In this document: positions 18,396 to 28,461 of the stretch, piece after piece | Layout of the letters: every line of letters begins with the position of its first letter | Numbering within the stretch: the stretch's first letter is position 1 | Assembly: GCF_024124545.1 (NCBI RefSeq) | Contig: NZ_JAMXSF010000011.1 | Coordinates: forward strand, 62,001 to 126,000 | Source: Pseudoalteromonas sp. XMcav2-N | GTDB taxonomy: Bacteria; Pseudomonadota; Gammaproteobacteria; Enterobacterales; Alteromonadaceae | Length of the DNA: 64,000 nt | Direction: 5' to 3' | Position numbers and translations under genes: made by a program | The notes under the pieces: generated by a model | What the model was told of the DNA's origin: nothing | Databases searched by the model: none | Seen by the model: only the letters and a program-made list of their open reading frames with translations

Positions 18396-18914
18396 ATGCG
18401 CGTTCTTAATCCAACCCCTGCGACGCCTTTGCCGGGCAGTTGCTTTATCCGCCCGGCAACACGAGCAATCATCACCAGTCAGTCGCGAATATTGCTACTC
18501 TATACACAAAGATATGACGACTACTCTTTGCCTGGTGGTGGTGTTGATGAAGGTGAATCTCTGACCGATGCGCTAGTACGTGAAGTCAAAGAGGAAACGG
18601 GTGCCCGTACCGTCACTAACGTGGTTCCTTTTGGTGTTTACGAAGAGTATCAACGCTGGCACAAACCGGACTATGATACTGTCCATATTATTTCTCATTG
18701 CTACGTATGTGATATTTGCGGTGAATTTGATGAGCCCGAGATGGAGCACTATGAAGTAAGTAATGGTATGCAACCACAATGGGTTGAGATTGCTCAGGCA
18801 ATTGCGCACAACGAACGTGTGCTGGCCAGCAGCGATAAACAAGGACAATCATTACTGCGTGAAACGCGGCTACTGCGGATGATTGCAACTGAGCTGATGC
18901 AACTGAACTTTTAA
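18396..18914 (+). CDS. Nudix hydrolase
   Basis: The Nudix box reads GGVDEGESLTDALVREVKEE plus TG, matching Gx5Ex7REUxEExGU, so it should hydrolyse a nucleoside diphosphate linked to another group using Mg2+. From ATG 18396 the protein has 172 residues; the frame extends upstream to a TTG at 18348, but no ribosome site supports it. A pair of Cys residues (CYVCDIC) follows the Nudix box. The substrate cannot be told from the sequence. Confidence 0.85.
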   Translation: MRVLNPTPATPLPGSCFIRPATRAIITSQSRILLLYTQRYDDYSLPGGGVDEGESLTDALVREVKEETGARTVTNVVPFGVYEEYQRWHKPDYDTVHIISHCYVCDICGEFDEPEMEHYEVSNGMQPQWVEIAQAIAHNERVLASSDKQGQSLLRETRLLRMIATELMQLNF

Positions 18915-18985
18915 CAAAGGACAAGGTCATATCTGTGTTTTGAATATAAACCAGAATCATAAAAATAATACACTAAGGAAAAGTG

Positions 18986-19711
18986 ATGCGTTCGTGGGTC
19001 GTTGCAATTGTTGTGTCTGTTGCCAGCCATCTGGGCTTGTTGTGGCTACTTGCTCAGCACACTGCGTTTGTCCCCACTATCCCCCCTACCAAAAGTATTA
19101 AAACGTATCTGGTGGTCGAACAACCAAAAAAAAGCACGCCAATGGTTGCTTCAGACCCTGATACTAAAGAACCGGAACCCGCACATGACGCAGAGGAGTC
19201 TGCAGAGCAATTAGTGGCACCGAAAGAGCCATCCTCTACTGTCAAAGCAGTGGCTGTAAGCCCGATCAAATCAGTCGCTGAGAACAAAGCCACAGAGACG
19301 GCGCAATCGCTGCAACAGAGCGAGGCGTCGGGCAATACAAACAAAGACCAACCGTACAAACACATCGACCCCGCACTTGGGCTGTCTCGCCTGCGTTTGC
19401 AACAGCAGCAGCTCAACCAGCAAATAGCAGGAGACGCGCCCACAGGACAGCCTCAACCTCATCGCCTGGGTGTGCCCAAATCACACCATCTCAGAAATCA
19501 AACACTGCGCCAAGTCGAATCTCAAAACCAAATTTTTACAGAATATCGCGAGAGAGACCGGTGCTACAAAGAAGTTCAGGGCGATCCCAATAACCCACCC
19601 CCCGAGGGGTTTGCCAAGAACTGGCTCACGATGAGCAGCACCTGCGACAAAAATGCCATCACGGATGCCTATGATGCAGCGATGGGGAAATGGTTGGACA
19701 AAAACCGCTAA
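18986..19711 (+). CDS. TonB/TolA-like anchored periplasmic protein of unknown function
   Basis: I do not recognise the family. The N-terminus has one membrane segment (residues about 4-22, VVAIVVSVASHLGLLWLLA), then an extended region rich in Pro, Glu, Ala and Lys to about residue 110, a Gln-rich stretch near 135-150, and a C-terminal part with two Cys (DRCYKEVQGDP and SSTCDKN) that may form a disulfide. This architecture resembles TonB or TolA: inner-membrane anchor plus a periplasm-spanning linker. The typical TonB C-terminal motif is not seen and no exbBD genes are near. ATG 18986 is preferred over GTG 18983 because AAGGA lies six bases upstream. Confidence 0.6.
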   Translation: MRSWVVAIVVSVASHLGLLWLLAQHTAFVPTIPPTKSIKTYLVVEQPKKSTPMVASDPDTKEPEPAHDAEESAEQLVAPKEPSSTVKAVAVSPIKSVAENKATETAQSLQQSEASGNTNKDQPYKHIDPALGLSRLRLQQQQLNQQIAGDAPTGQPQPHRLGVPKSHHLRNQTLRQVESQNQIFTEYRERDRCYKEVQGDPNNPPPEGFAKNWLTMSSTCDKNAITDAYDAAMGKWLDKNR

Positions 19712-19853
19712 CCCTGATGGCACTTGTTTCGTCATTTTAGGTTGGCGAGTGCACTCAGATCAAAACAATGCCTGCTTTAACTCGCAACCTGTCCATAAAG
19801 CGATTAATATTTAGCAGATAACCCGCCATCATTAGGCAAGTCAAGGAGTTAGT

Positions 19854-22529
19854 ATGAGCATTAAGCGGATAAATCAGTTCTTTAACCCCCGCTCGGTGGC
19901 TGTGATTGGCGCTTCCAGCAACCCTGATAGAGCAGGTAACGTCGTGATGCGCAACTTGCTGCATGGCGGCTTCAAAGGCCCCATCATGCCCGTCACGCCA
20001 AAGTACTCAGCCGTTCAGGGAGTGCTCGCCTACCCGACGATCGCCGACTTGCCACAGGTACCGGATCTGGCTGTTATCTGTACCAATAAATCCACTCTTA
20101 TACAGGTACTGACAGACCTCGCAGAACGGGGGTGTAAAAATGTCATCATTGTCGCAGCCGGGCTGGATAGCGACCAAAAGGCACGAGTACAGGCACTGGC
20201 AAGAGAAAAACAGATCACCCTGCTTGGCTCTAACAGCCTGGGAATGCTGGTTCCCCACCTGGGGCTGAATGCCAGCTTTTCTCACACCACCGCTGATGCA
20301 GGTAAACTGGCCTTTATCTCCCAATCTGCTGCGGTGTGCTCAACCATACTGGACTGGGCAAAAAGCAAACACATCGGGTTTTCTTATTTTATCTCTTTGG
20401 GCGACAGTCTGGATATTGACTTTGACGAATTGCTCGATTTGTTTGGGCGGGACGCAAAAACCAAAGCCATCTTACTGTACATAGACAACATCAAAGACGT
20501 CCGCCGCTTTATCTCTGCTGCACGGGCTGCAGCCTTCAGTAAACCCGTGATCGCAACCAAGACTGGCCGTACTCAGGCAGGTGCGCAAGCTGCAATGATC
20601 CATACTGGCGGGTCAACCTCGGACGACGCGGTGTACGACGCGATGTTTCAGCGCGCGGGCATGCTCAGGGTCACCGATCTGAGGGAGTTGTTTGCCGCCA
20701 CGCAAACTTTGGCGCTGCATCCTAAACTGTTGCAAATCGAGCATCTGACCATTCTCACCAACGGTGGCGGCCCGGGTATCATGGCTGTGGATACCTTATT
20801 ACAGCGCAGTGGCAAGCTCGCGGAGCTCAGTGACAAAACCATCGCGGCGCTCAATGCCGTGATCCCTCAGTCCAACCACACCGCGAATCCCATCGATATT
20901 TTCGGTGATTCTGCTCCCCACCGCTACAAGCAGGCACTTGAAATTTTACTCAAGGCCGATGAGGTTAAAAACCTTTTGATCATTCACACACCGTCAGCGC
21001 TCGCCCCCAGTGAAGCTTACGCAGAGATCATTGCCCAAACCCTCAGTACCTTGCCCAAAATGGCCCGTCCTTTTGTCATGACCAACTTTATGGGTGAAGA
21101 GGCAGCGTATGAAGCCCGTGACGTCTGTGTCCGACACGGTATCCCAACCTACCGCACACCGGAAGGGGCGGTTGGTGCGTTTATGCACTTAATCAGCTAT
21201 CGTCGCAACCAAAAGCACCTCACTCAGACACCGGAATCAGTCAGCCAGGATGAACTGATCAACAGCGCCCATGCCAAAGCACAGACAGATGCCTTCCTGA
21301 AACAAGATCTCACTCAGCTCTCCACTCACCAGGCCGGTAAAATCCTCTGCCACTACGGGATGGAGTGCATAGATACAGACATTGCGTTAACACCCAGTGA
21401 AGCAAAAGAACAAGCACAAATACTCGGCTTCCCGGTTGCACTCAAGCTAATTAGTCCAAGCATCCCGTCTAAATCTGAAGTAGGTGGCGTGGTCCTGAAC
21501 CTTAATGATGCAGATGAGGTAGAACAAAGTGCATTTGCTATTCTGCTGCGTATCAAGCAAGCCTATCCAGATGCCATCATCGAAGGTTTCTCGTTGCAAA
21601 AAATGGCGCCCCGGGCTGGTAGTCAGGAACTGCGCATCGCCGTCAAAACCGAACCGGATGTCGGCCCTGTTATTTTGCTGGGCGAAGCGGGTACCGGGTT
21701 CAATTTTAATCAGGCTGCCGTCGCTCTGCCCCCACTGAATATGAATCTGGCCAAATATTTGATAGCCGCGGCCTATGACAAAGGCGTATTGAAAGAGCGC
21801 CTGCTACCAGAGAAAGTCGACAAATATCGTCTCTGTGCACTGCTTACCCGCGTCTCACAGCTGGTCGTTGATCAGCCGGATATTCAGGCAGTGGAACTCA
21901 ACCCAATCCTGGCCACGGATGGACACTTTTTAATTCTGGATGCCAGCATTGACTTGCAACGATATGAGCCCCTTCCCGGTCGCAAGCGACTGGCCATCAA
22001 ACCTTATCCCAAAGAGTGGGAACGCGCGGTTACTCTGAAGAACGGGGTTGAAGCACACCTGAGGCCGATTCGCCCGGAGGACGAACGCAACCACCAAGAG
22101 TTCGATCAATCCCTCAGTAAAGAAGACAGATATCGTCGATTTTTTGGTGAGCTTCCCCAGTTTACCCACGAACAATTGGCTAAAATGACACAGATAGATT
22201 ATGACCGTGAAATGGCGTTTATCATTACCGAGCCATACAAAAGTGCCCAGCGCACTCTGGGCGTTTCCCGGGTGCTCATGGACCCAGACAACTTACTTGC
22301 AGAGTTTGCTGTAGTGGTGCGCTCCGATTGCCAGGGCCTTGGCCTGGGTAAGTTACTGATGGAAGCTGCTATTGCCTATTGCAAGCGTCAACGGGTGGGA
22401 TGTATTGAAGGGATCACTCTACCGGAAAATACCGGTATGATCGGACTGGCTAAAAAGCTGGGATTCGCTGTCAGCAGGGATTTTGAAGAAGGGACTGTTG
22501 TTATGAAAATGCCACTGACAGTTCAGTAA
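19854..22529 (+). CDS. pat: protein lysine acetyltransferase Pat (ADP-forming acyl-CoA synthetase-like/GNAT fusion)
   Basis: The protein has 891 residues and two parts. Residues 1 to about 700 resemble ADP-forming acyl-CoA synthetases: FFNPRSVAVIGAS opens the CoA-binding domain, SQSAAVCSTILDW and IDIFGDSAPHRY lie in the ligase domains and an ATP-grasp-like region follows. The last 150 residues form a GNAT domain with VRSDCQGLGLGKLLM, the acetyl-CoA binding motif. This matches YfiQ/PatZ of E. coli and Pat of Salmonella, which acetylate lysines, notably in acetyl-CoA synthetase. AAGGAG precedes the ATG. The channel gene follows after a short gap. Confidence 0.93.
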   Translation: MSIKRINQFFNPRSVAVIGASSNPDRAGNVVMRNLLHGGFKGPIMPVTPKYSAVQGVLAYPTIADLPQVPDLAVICTNKSTLIQVLTDLAERGCKNVIIVAAGLDSDQKARVQALAREKQITLLGSNSLGMLVPHLGLNASFSHTTADAGKLAFISQSAAVCSTILDWAKSKHIGFSYFISLGDSLDIDFDELLDLFGRDAKTKAILLYIDNIKDVRRFISAARAAAFSKPVIATKTGRTQAGAQAAMIHTGGSTSDDAVYDAMFQRAGMLRVTDLRELFAATQTLALHPKLLQIEHLTILTNGGGPGIMAVDTLLQRSGKLAELSDKTIAALNAVIPQSNHTANPIDIFGDSAPHRYKQALEILLKADEVKNLLIIHTPSALAPSEAYAEIIAQTLSTLPKMARPFVMTNFMGEEAAYEARDVCVRHGIPTYRTPEGAVGAFMHLISYRRNQKHLTQTPESVSQDELINSAHAKAQTDAFLKQDLTQLSTHQAGKILCHYGMECIDTDIALTPSEAKEQAQILGFPVALKLISPSIPSKSEVGGVVLNLNDADEVEQSAFAILLRIKQAYPDAIIEGFSLQKMAPRAGSQELRIAVKTEPDVGPVILLGEAGTGFNFNQAAVALPPLNMNLAKYLIAAAYDKGVLKERLLPEKVDKYRLCALLTRVSQLVVDQPDIQAVELNPILATDGHFLILDASIDLQRYEPLPGRKRLAIKPYPKEWERAVTLKNGVEAHLRPIRPEDERNHQEFDQSLSKEDRYRRFFGELPQFTHEQLAKMTQIDYDREMAFIITEPYKSAQRTLGVSRVLMDPDNLLAEFAVVVRSDCQGLGLGKLLMEAAIAYCKRQRVGCIEGITLPENTGMIGLAKKLGFAVSRDFEEGTVVMKMPLTVQ

Positions 22530-22568
22530 CACAAGACAACCTACTATCACAAGGTGAACAGTACATTT

Positions 22569-23516
22569 ATGGATCTGACACTCAGACAAAAAACCGCAGG
22601 ACTACTGGAAGCCAGTGGTCGATTCAGAAAAGCCGGACATACAATTGATGTATTCCTGATCACCTTGATCATTGCCAACGTGATAGCCATTGTACTTGAA
22701 TCCGTGCCTGCTCTGGCCACTCGCTATCACAGTTTATTTTTCTACATCGAAGTGATCTCAGTCGCCATTTTTACCATTGAATACCTGCTGAGGTTATGGT
22801 GTTGTGTGGATAAGCTCGAATTTAAACACATCTCAGGCAGCAATATTAGAAAACGCCTGCGTTATGTGTTCTCTCCTTTAGCCATTATCGATCTGCTGGC
22901 AATTCTTCCTACCCTGCTAATGGTGTTCTTCTCTTTTGATCTGCGCTTTTTACGGGTATTCCGGTTGCTACGTATCTTTAAACTTACCCGTTACTCCCGC
23001 GCAATGCAGTTACTGCTGGCTGCATTCAGAGAAGAAAGCAGTTCACTCCTTGCCGCTTTTTTTATTATGTCACTGGTGCTGGTTGTGGCCTCGTGTGGTA
23101 TTTATCTGATCGAGCACGATGTACAGCCCGACAAGTTTGGATCTATCCCTGCCGCTATGTGGTGGGCTATGGCCACCCTCACAACTGTAGGTTATGGTGA
23201 CGTCGTACCCATTACGCCATTAGGGCGCTTTTTCGGTGGTGTGATCACTTTGCTGAGTATGGGGATGGTCGCTATTCCCACAGGTCTGCTGGCATCAAGT
23301 TTTGCGGATCAACTCAGAAAGCGTCGGGATGCATTCAACGAAGCGGTTCTGCACTCTCTGAGCGACGGTAAGGTCGATGAACAAGAAAAAGAGCACCTGG
23401 AAGCCCTGCGAATTGAGCTGGGGCTCAGTGCCGTAGAAGCAAATCAGGCCATTAAAATAATGACCAGCCAGCGTGTGCACGACCACTATTGCCGCCATTG
23501 TGGTGGCAAGTTATAG
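22569..23516 (+). CDS. voltage-gated potassium channel-like protein
   Basis: Six membrane segments are evident. The S4-like helix LRFLRVFRLLRIFKLTRYSRA has Arg/Lys at regular spacing, and the pore loop carries the potassium filter TVGYGD (TLTTVGYGDVVP). The protein has 315 residues. After S6 comes a cytoplasmic tail with DGKVDEQEKEHLEALRIELG, similar to short TerB-like or SHOCT-like helical tails, and the C-terminus ends HYCRHCGGKL, a CxxC that could bind metal. The start is uncertain: GTG 22554 and ATG 22569 are both possible and neither has a well-spaced ribosome site. It may be cotranscribed with pat. Confidence 0.85.
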   Translation: MDLTLRQKTAGLLEASGRFRKAGHTIDVFLITLIIANVIAIVLESVPALATRYHSLFFYIEVISVAIFTIEYLLRLWCCVDKLEFKHISGSNIRKRLRYVFSPLAIIDLLAILPTLLMVFFSFDLRFLRVFRLLRIFKLTRYSRAMQLLLAAFREESSSLLAAFFIMSLVLVVASCGIYLIEHDVQPDKFGSIPAAMWWAMATLTTVGYGDVVPITPLGRFFGGVITLLSMGMVAIPTGLLASSFADQLRKRRDAFNEAVLHSLSDGKVDEQEKEHLEALRIELGLSAVEANQAIKIMTSQRVHDHYCRHCGGKL

Positions 23517-23564
23517 ACGCAATCTGGCCCGCTTTATACGGGCTACTGCATATCACTAATATGG

Positions 23565-26500
23565 TTAACTGGCCCGGGTAAAGACCTGGTGCCAGTTACG
23601 CATTAATAATTCGCCGGCCTCCGGTGCCGGTAATGCCTTACTGAATAAATAGCCCTGAAAACGCTCACACCCCAACATCCGCAGGAAAGATAACTGTTCC
23701 ATATGTTCTACCCCTTCGGCAACACAGTACTTACCCAGGCTATGCGCCAGTGACAGGGTCGAGTGAATAATCACTTCATGCTCTTTATCCCGGCCAATGT
23801 CGCTGACAAAACTACGGTCAATTTTAAGTGCATCGACTGGATATTGTTTGAGATAGGTCAGTGATGAATAGCCTGTGCCAAAATCATCCATATAGAGACG
23901 GCACCCCAGAGCTCTGAGTTCATGCATCCGCGAAATGGCCTGCTGAGCGTCTGCCATCATCACGGATTCCGTAATTTCAAATACCAGATAACGGCCATCA
24001 ACCTGATTGCGTATCAGGATTTCCTTGATCCGCACCAGTAAGTCATCATACTGAAAATCCAACGCCGACAAATTGACCGAAATATACAGTTCAGGATGAG
24101 ATGCATGCCATTGTTTCAGATCAGCAAGTGCACGCTCCAGAGTCTGAAGCATAACCCGGGTAATAATCCCTGTCTGTTCAGCAGTATGAGCAAGCTCTTC
24201 AATACTGTAGCTGGGATCTTGTGGCCAGCGCAACAGCACTTCAAAGCCTTCTACTGACATATTGCTGGCGTTAATGATAGGCTGGTAATGATTGCGAAAC
24301 GCTTCTTCCTGATAGGCCTTTAACAAAGCTTGCTCTATCGCCAGGGCACGCTGCACTTGTTCATTTATTTCGCGATGGTAAAACTGATAGTCAGTCATCA
24401 GAGACTGCCTTGCATGGTTCAGGGCCGTTTCGGCAGCCTGATTCAGGTCAAACGCATCGCAGGCATCTTCCGGGAACATCGCAATACCCAATTTCGCTTT
24501 AACATGTACCTGTTGCTGTTCAATCTCAAAGCCTTTTTCGAAGCGCTCAAGCAAACAGTGGATATAGCGCATTACCTGCTCCACGCCCGTAAGCTGCTCC
24601 ATTAATATATAGAAGTCTCTTTCATTACCAATTGCCAGGCTATCGACTTCGCGAAAACAACACTGAAGATTGGTCGCCAGTTTCTGAGTCACTAACGCTA
24701 GAAAGTCATTGCCGTAGGTGTCAGCAAAACGCTGCAATCGACTAAATTTAATCGCGATGATGGCCAAGGGCTGCCGTGACAAACGCGCTTGCTCAATCGC
24801 GTGCTGCACACGGTCCATAAATAGCACCTTGTTTGGCAGCTTTGTCAGGGCATCATAATTTGCCAGCTGGTAAAGTTCTTTCTCTGTGCGTTTTTGCTTG
24901 CTGATATCAGTCAGCACCAAAATGTAGTGTTTGTCTTCTGTGGCACTGATTTTAAGCAGTACTTGCCGCTTTTCACCACTTGGCAATCGCAGTGTCTCTT
25001 CTGCAACATACAACTCACCTACCTTCAGTTTGCTGATCTCACGTAAATACTTCATTCTGACATGACGTTCAAGGCCCAGTGTCACACTGGTACTTGAGGA
25101 CGGCGCCTCACTGACAGAAAAAGCACTTTGCAAAGCTTTATTGCAGGCCAGGATCCGCAAATGCTTGTCAAAAATCATTACCCAGTCTCGCGTCTGTTCA
25201 AACGCCGCACCAAATAGAGTTGCACGTTCCTCAAATACCCGCTCTCGCGTCAGGTTAGTGTAGGTTCCGGCAACCTGTACCGGCACCCCATCCTGCCAGG
25301 ACATCACTTTTCCGTAGTCTTTATACCAGCGCCATTGCCCGTTGATGTGCCGTAGGCGATAGGTACAGTCAATAAAGCCTTTTTCTGTCGACACAAATTC
25401 AAGCCATTCAATACGAAACAAAGCGCGATCCTGAGGGTGGATCAGCTCAAGATACTCATCTAATACAATACTATCGTTGCTATAACCCAGGTCGCTAACC
25501 AATCGCGGCTGATAAACAAGGTGGCTGCCGGACTGCCAGTCCCACACTCCTGAATTGCTCCCTTCCAGGGCCATCTTAAGACGGGTTTCACTGTTTTGTG
25601 TTTCACGGTGAGCAGCCAGGATCATGCCTGCGACTTTGTTCTTCCTGTGAACCCAAAATGCAAATAATGCTGCGCCCAGTAGCACATAACAAAATAGCGC
25701 CCATGGTGCGCGCCACACAGGATAATGCACGGCGATTTCTAACTGCGCAGGCGGGGTATAATCGCCCGTCAATGGATCTTTCGCCCACACCTTCAGGCGG
25801 TAATTACCCGGGCTAAGCTTAGGAAACACCACTCGATTACTGTTGCGACTGAGAATACGCTGCTCACCTGAAAGTTGATACTCATAGACTATGCGCTCCT
25901 GTAACGTGAACGCCATGGCTGAAAACGAGACTTCCAGACCAATGTCATCGTGGTTGAGTTCAATATAGGAAAACGATTTAAGACCGGAAGGCAGAATATC
26001 CCGAGACATCAAGTCCACATCTGTGATATTAACCTTGCTTAACAAAGATTTAGTTGGGCGATGCACTTCGGGATCAAACAAAGTAAAGCCCTGTAATGAA
26101 CCGTAGCCAATACGACCATCCGCAAGCTTTACAGAGGCTCCACCGTTAAATTCATTGCTCATCAACCCATCAGCCGTTGTAAAACCCTGAAGGTGAAAGT
26201 TATCCGGGTCCAGCCGCCAGATCCCCTGATGTGACGACATCCAGATCATACCCACATCATCCTGGACCATTTCGTACAGAATATTATTGGTCACAGTGTG
26301 CTGCTCATTTGGCATGGGCAACAACTCATATCCATCAGCAGTTAGTCGTACCAGGCCATGCCTGGCGAAAGACAACCATAAAACATTGTGCTTATCTATG
26401 GTGTAGCTTAGCAGGTCGACTGCACTTTGTTTGTGCGCCTTGGGTACCTGATAAATCTCAACCAGTCTGTGTGCCTGGGTGTCATAGCGAAATAACCGAC

Positions 26501-28028
26501 CTTCACTGTAAAAGACCGGATCCTGCGGGTGCGTGCTGAGAGGCTTATAAAAGCCGTAACTCAGGAAAGGGTCAAACCGATCAAACTCCTCTCCCAGCTT
26601 GGTCAACCTGGCTGTATTAATATCAAACACATAAAAACCGGTTTTCTCATCCACCAGATACAGCTGCCCGTCACCTACAATCACAGCCCCTTTGACAAAT
26701 CCCGACAATACCGACGTGGCCGCTTCATCCTGAGCCTGAGGCCGATAAATCTCTTCAGAGTGTGGTTCAAACACAAACAAGCCACGGTTACTGCTAAGCC
26801 AGAGCTTGTCCTGATAGTTCAGCAACCCAAAAATAGTGAACTCGGGATAAAAGCCGTCCCCCAGAAAACCGGCCAAATACTGTTCTGACTCACGGGACTG
26901 AGGATCGTAACGGGTTAAGCCATCTCGAGTCCCTGCCCAGATATAGCCATCGTACTCGACCAGCCCCCAGACAGTACCTTTAGAAAAGCGGCCCTGAACA
27001 TTACCCGGGTGGACGTTGTCAAACCCCTGGGATTCAGCGGGCAAATAAAAAGCACCGTCTTTTTTCGTTGCAATCCAGATCCCTCCAAAGTCATCCCGGA
27101 TAAAATAGATCACACTGCTATCTGAAACGGCATAACGACTGTCGGTCAGGCGCATATCACGCTGTACTTGACCACTGGCGATATCATAGTGCATTAACCC
27201 CAGATCTGTCCCAAGTAAGAGCTGTGTACCATTACGTTCTATTTGCCAGATATTGAGCTCTTCGATAAGGGTTTTATACGGAACCTCAGCATCAAAATCG
27301 CGGCGCAAAGCGGCTATATCTAATTGATACATGCCTATGACGGCACCCAATATCAGGGTGTTGTCATCCAGTAAATGCAGAGATTTGGTATTGGTTTGAA
27401 AAGGGTGCGTGATCTGATCTCTGTGCTTAAGCGTACGCAGTTCATCCGTTTGAATGTTATATACAAACAAACGTTCTGCAGATGCAATAAAGAGTAAATT
27501 CTCATGTTTAAGCAGGCCGCGTACCGCCAATTGTGGATCTTCTACCGGCAACCTTATTTCTTTAGTGATTTCACCGGTCCGAGTATCCATTACAGCAACA
27601 TTTTGTGCTCGTCCCAACCAAAGTTCATGTTTACTCTTACTGAGCATCTGGAATACGCTATTCTCAAAGTAGTCTTCTTCTGACTCAGGAGCAGAGGTAT
27701 AACGACGATAGCTATCTTGGTCAGGATCGTAGCTAAACAGTCCAGCTCGCCCTGAGGCAATCCAGATAAGGCCACTTTCATCCTGATATATGCGGTCTAT
27801 CTGCATTTTATTCAGGTCCTGATTAGGCCCTCCGACCTCCAATACCTGATAACCGTCATACCGATTCAGTCCACCTTCCGTTGCCAGCCAAAGGTAACCG
27901 TTATCATCTATCAGTAAGGTATTGACATAGCTTTGAGACAGCCCTTCTGCGGGAGACAAGCGTGCTACCTGTGCCTGAGGCACAGACGCAAATATAAGAA
28001 GGATAAAACTGAGGATTATTCGCAACAT
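23565..28028 (-). CDS. beta-propeller sensor with PAS, degenerate GGDEF and EAL domains
   Basis: The protein has 1487 residues, starting at ATG 28028. A signal peptide is followed by about 12-14 Reg_prop repeats (such as DNGYLWLATEGGLNRYDG) and a Y_Y_Y-like domain around 650-745, forming a two-component-type periplasmic sensor. One membrane segment lies near 750-770 (FCYVLLGAALFAFWV). In the cytoplasm are PAS/PAC domains, a GGDEF domain whose signature is changed to GNERDF, and an EAL domain with EVLLRW, NLSALDFQ, EITES, DDFGTGYSSL, KIDRSFV and AEGVE. The catalytic residues of c-di-GMP phosphodiesterase are kept while the cyclase site is lost. It should hydrolyse c-di-GMP in response to an outside signal, perhaps a glycan as in some Reg_prop sensors. 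It ends an operon with the GNAT gene two bases upstream. Confidence 0.92.
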   Translation of the reverse strand: MLRIILSFILLIFASVPQAQVARLSPAEGLSQSYVNTLLIDDNGYLWLATEGGLNRYDGYQVLEVGGPNQDLNKMQIDRIYQDESGLIWIASGRAGLFSYDPDQDSYRRYTSAPESEEDYFENSVFQMLSKSKHELWLGRAQNVAVMDTRTGEITKEIRLPVEDPQLAVRGLLKHENLLFIASAERLFVYNIQTDELRTLKHRDQITHPFQTNTKSLHLLDDNTLILGAVIGMYQLDIAALRRDFDAEVPYKTLIEELNIWQIERNGTQLLLGTDLGLMHYDIASGQVQRDMRLTDSRYAVSDSSVIYFIRDDFGGIWIATKKDGAFYLPAESQGFDNVHPGNVQGRFSKGTVWGLVEYDGYIWAGTRDGLTRYDPQSRESEQYLAGFLGDGFYPEFTIFGLLNYQDKLWLSSNRGLFVFEPHSEEIYRPQAQDEAATSVLSGFVKGAVIVGDGQLYLVDEKTGFYVFDINTARLTKLGEEFDRFDPFLSYGFYKPLSTHPQDPVFYSEGRLFRYDTQAHRLVEIYQVPKAHKQSAVDLLSYTIDKHNVLWLSFARHGLVRLTADGYELLPMPNEQHTVTNNILYEMVQDDVGMIWMSSHQGIWRLDPDNFHLQGFTTADGLMSNEFNGGASVKLADGRIGYGSLQGFTLFDPEVHRPTKSLLSKVNITDVDLMSRDILPSGLKSFSYIELNHDDIGLEVSFSAMAFTLQERIVYEYQLSGEQRILSRNSNRVVFPKLSPGNYRLKVWAKDPLTGDYTPPAQLEIAVHYPVWRAPWALFCYVLLGAALFAFWVHRKNKVAGMILAAHRETQNSETRLKMALEGSNSGVWDWQSGSHLVYQPRLVSDLGYSNDSIVLDEYLELIHPQDRALFRIEWLEFVSTEKGFIDCTYRLRHINGQWRWYKDYGKVMSWQDGVPVQVAGTYTNLTRERVFEERATLFGAAFEQTRDWVMIFDKHLRILACNKALQSAFSVSEAPSSSTSVTLGLERHVRMKYLREISKLKVGELYVAEETLRLPSGEKRQVLLKISATEDKHYILVLTDISKQKRTEKELYQLANYDALTKLPNKVLFMDRVQHAIEQARLSRQPLAIIAIKFSRLQRFADTYGNDFLALVTQKLATNLQCCFREVDSLAIGNERDFYILMEQLTGVEQVMRYIHCLLERFEKGFEIEQQQVHVKAKLGIAMFPEDACDAFDLNQAAETALNHARQSLMTDYQFYHREINEQVQRALAIEQALLKAYQEEAFRNHYQPIINASNMSVEGFEVLLRWPQDPSYSIEELAHTAEQTGIITRVMLQTLERALADLKQWHASHPELYISVNLSALDFQYDDLLVRIKEILIRNQVDGRYLVFEITESVMMADAQQAISRMHELRALGCRLYMDDFGTGYSSLTYLKQYPVDALKIDRSFVSDIGRDKEHEVIIHSTLSLAHSLGKYCVAEGVEHMEQLSFLRMLGCERFQGYLFSKALPAPEAGELLMRNWHQVFTRAS

Positions 28029-28030
28029 AG

Positions 28031-28459
28031 TCAATTCTTATCGGGTTTTATATATTGCATTGCCTGGAGTTTACGGCCTTGCGCAACATATGTGTGGTAT
28101 TTCTCTGCCAGCGCCTGAGGCAACTCCTCAGGCTCAATTTCTTCAAAACCTAACCCTGCATAAAAAGTAGCAAGATGACGATAAGCAAAAGTAAATAAAG
28201 GGGTGTGCTGCTGAGCCAGCACCGCCACTAATAACTGCCGGGCCAGCCCTTTGCCTCTGTGCTCGGGGACAACCAAAACCGTGGATAACAAATCACTGCC
28301 TGCAACGCATTGCACTCTGCATGCCGCAATAATTTCTGTGCTCTTTAGCACCCAGTTTTGGTCCTGTCGGGTCGCCTTTCCCCTCGCCTTATGGGCTTGG
28401 TAAAACTTATTCACCAGTGGCGTCTGAATAGCAGGTAAAATCCCAGCAATGATCTCCAT
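28031..28459 (-). CDS. GNAT-family N-acetyltransferase
   Basis: The protein has 142 residues. The core motif VLVVPEHRGKGLARQLL fits the acetyl-CoA binding motif A (R/Q-x-x-G-x-G/A) and FYAGLGFEEI the C-terminal motif. The substrate is unknown. The gene lies in a tight operon: two bases separate its stop from the start of the large EAL sensor, and two bases separate it from the small gene upstream. Confidence 0.85.
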   Translation of the reverse strand: MEIIAGILPAIQTPLVNKFYQAHKARGKATRQDQNWVLKSTEIIAACRVQCVAGSDLLSTVLVVPEHRGKGLARQLLVAVLAQQHTPLFTFAYRHLATFYAGLGFEEIEPEELPQALAEKYHTYVAQGRKLQAMQYIKPDKN

Positions 28460-28461
28460 GG

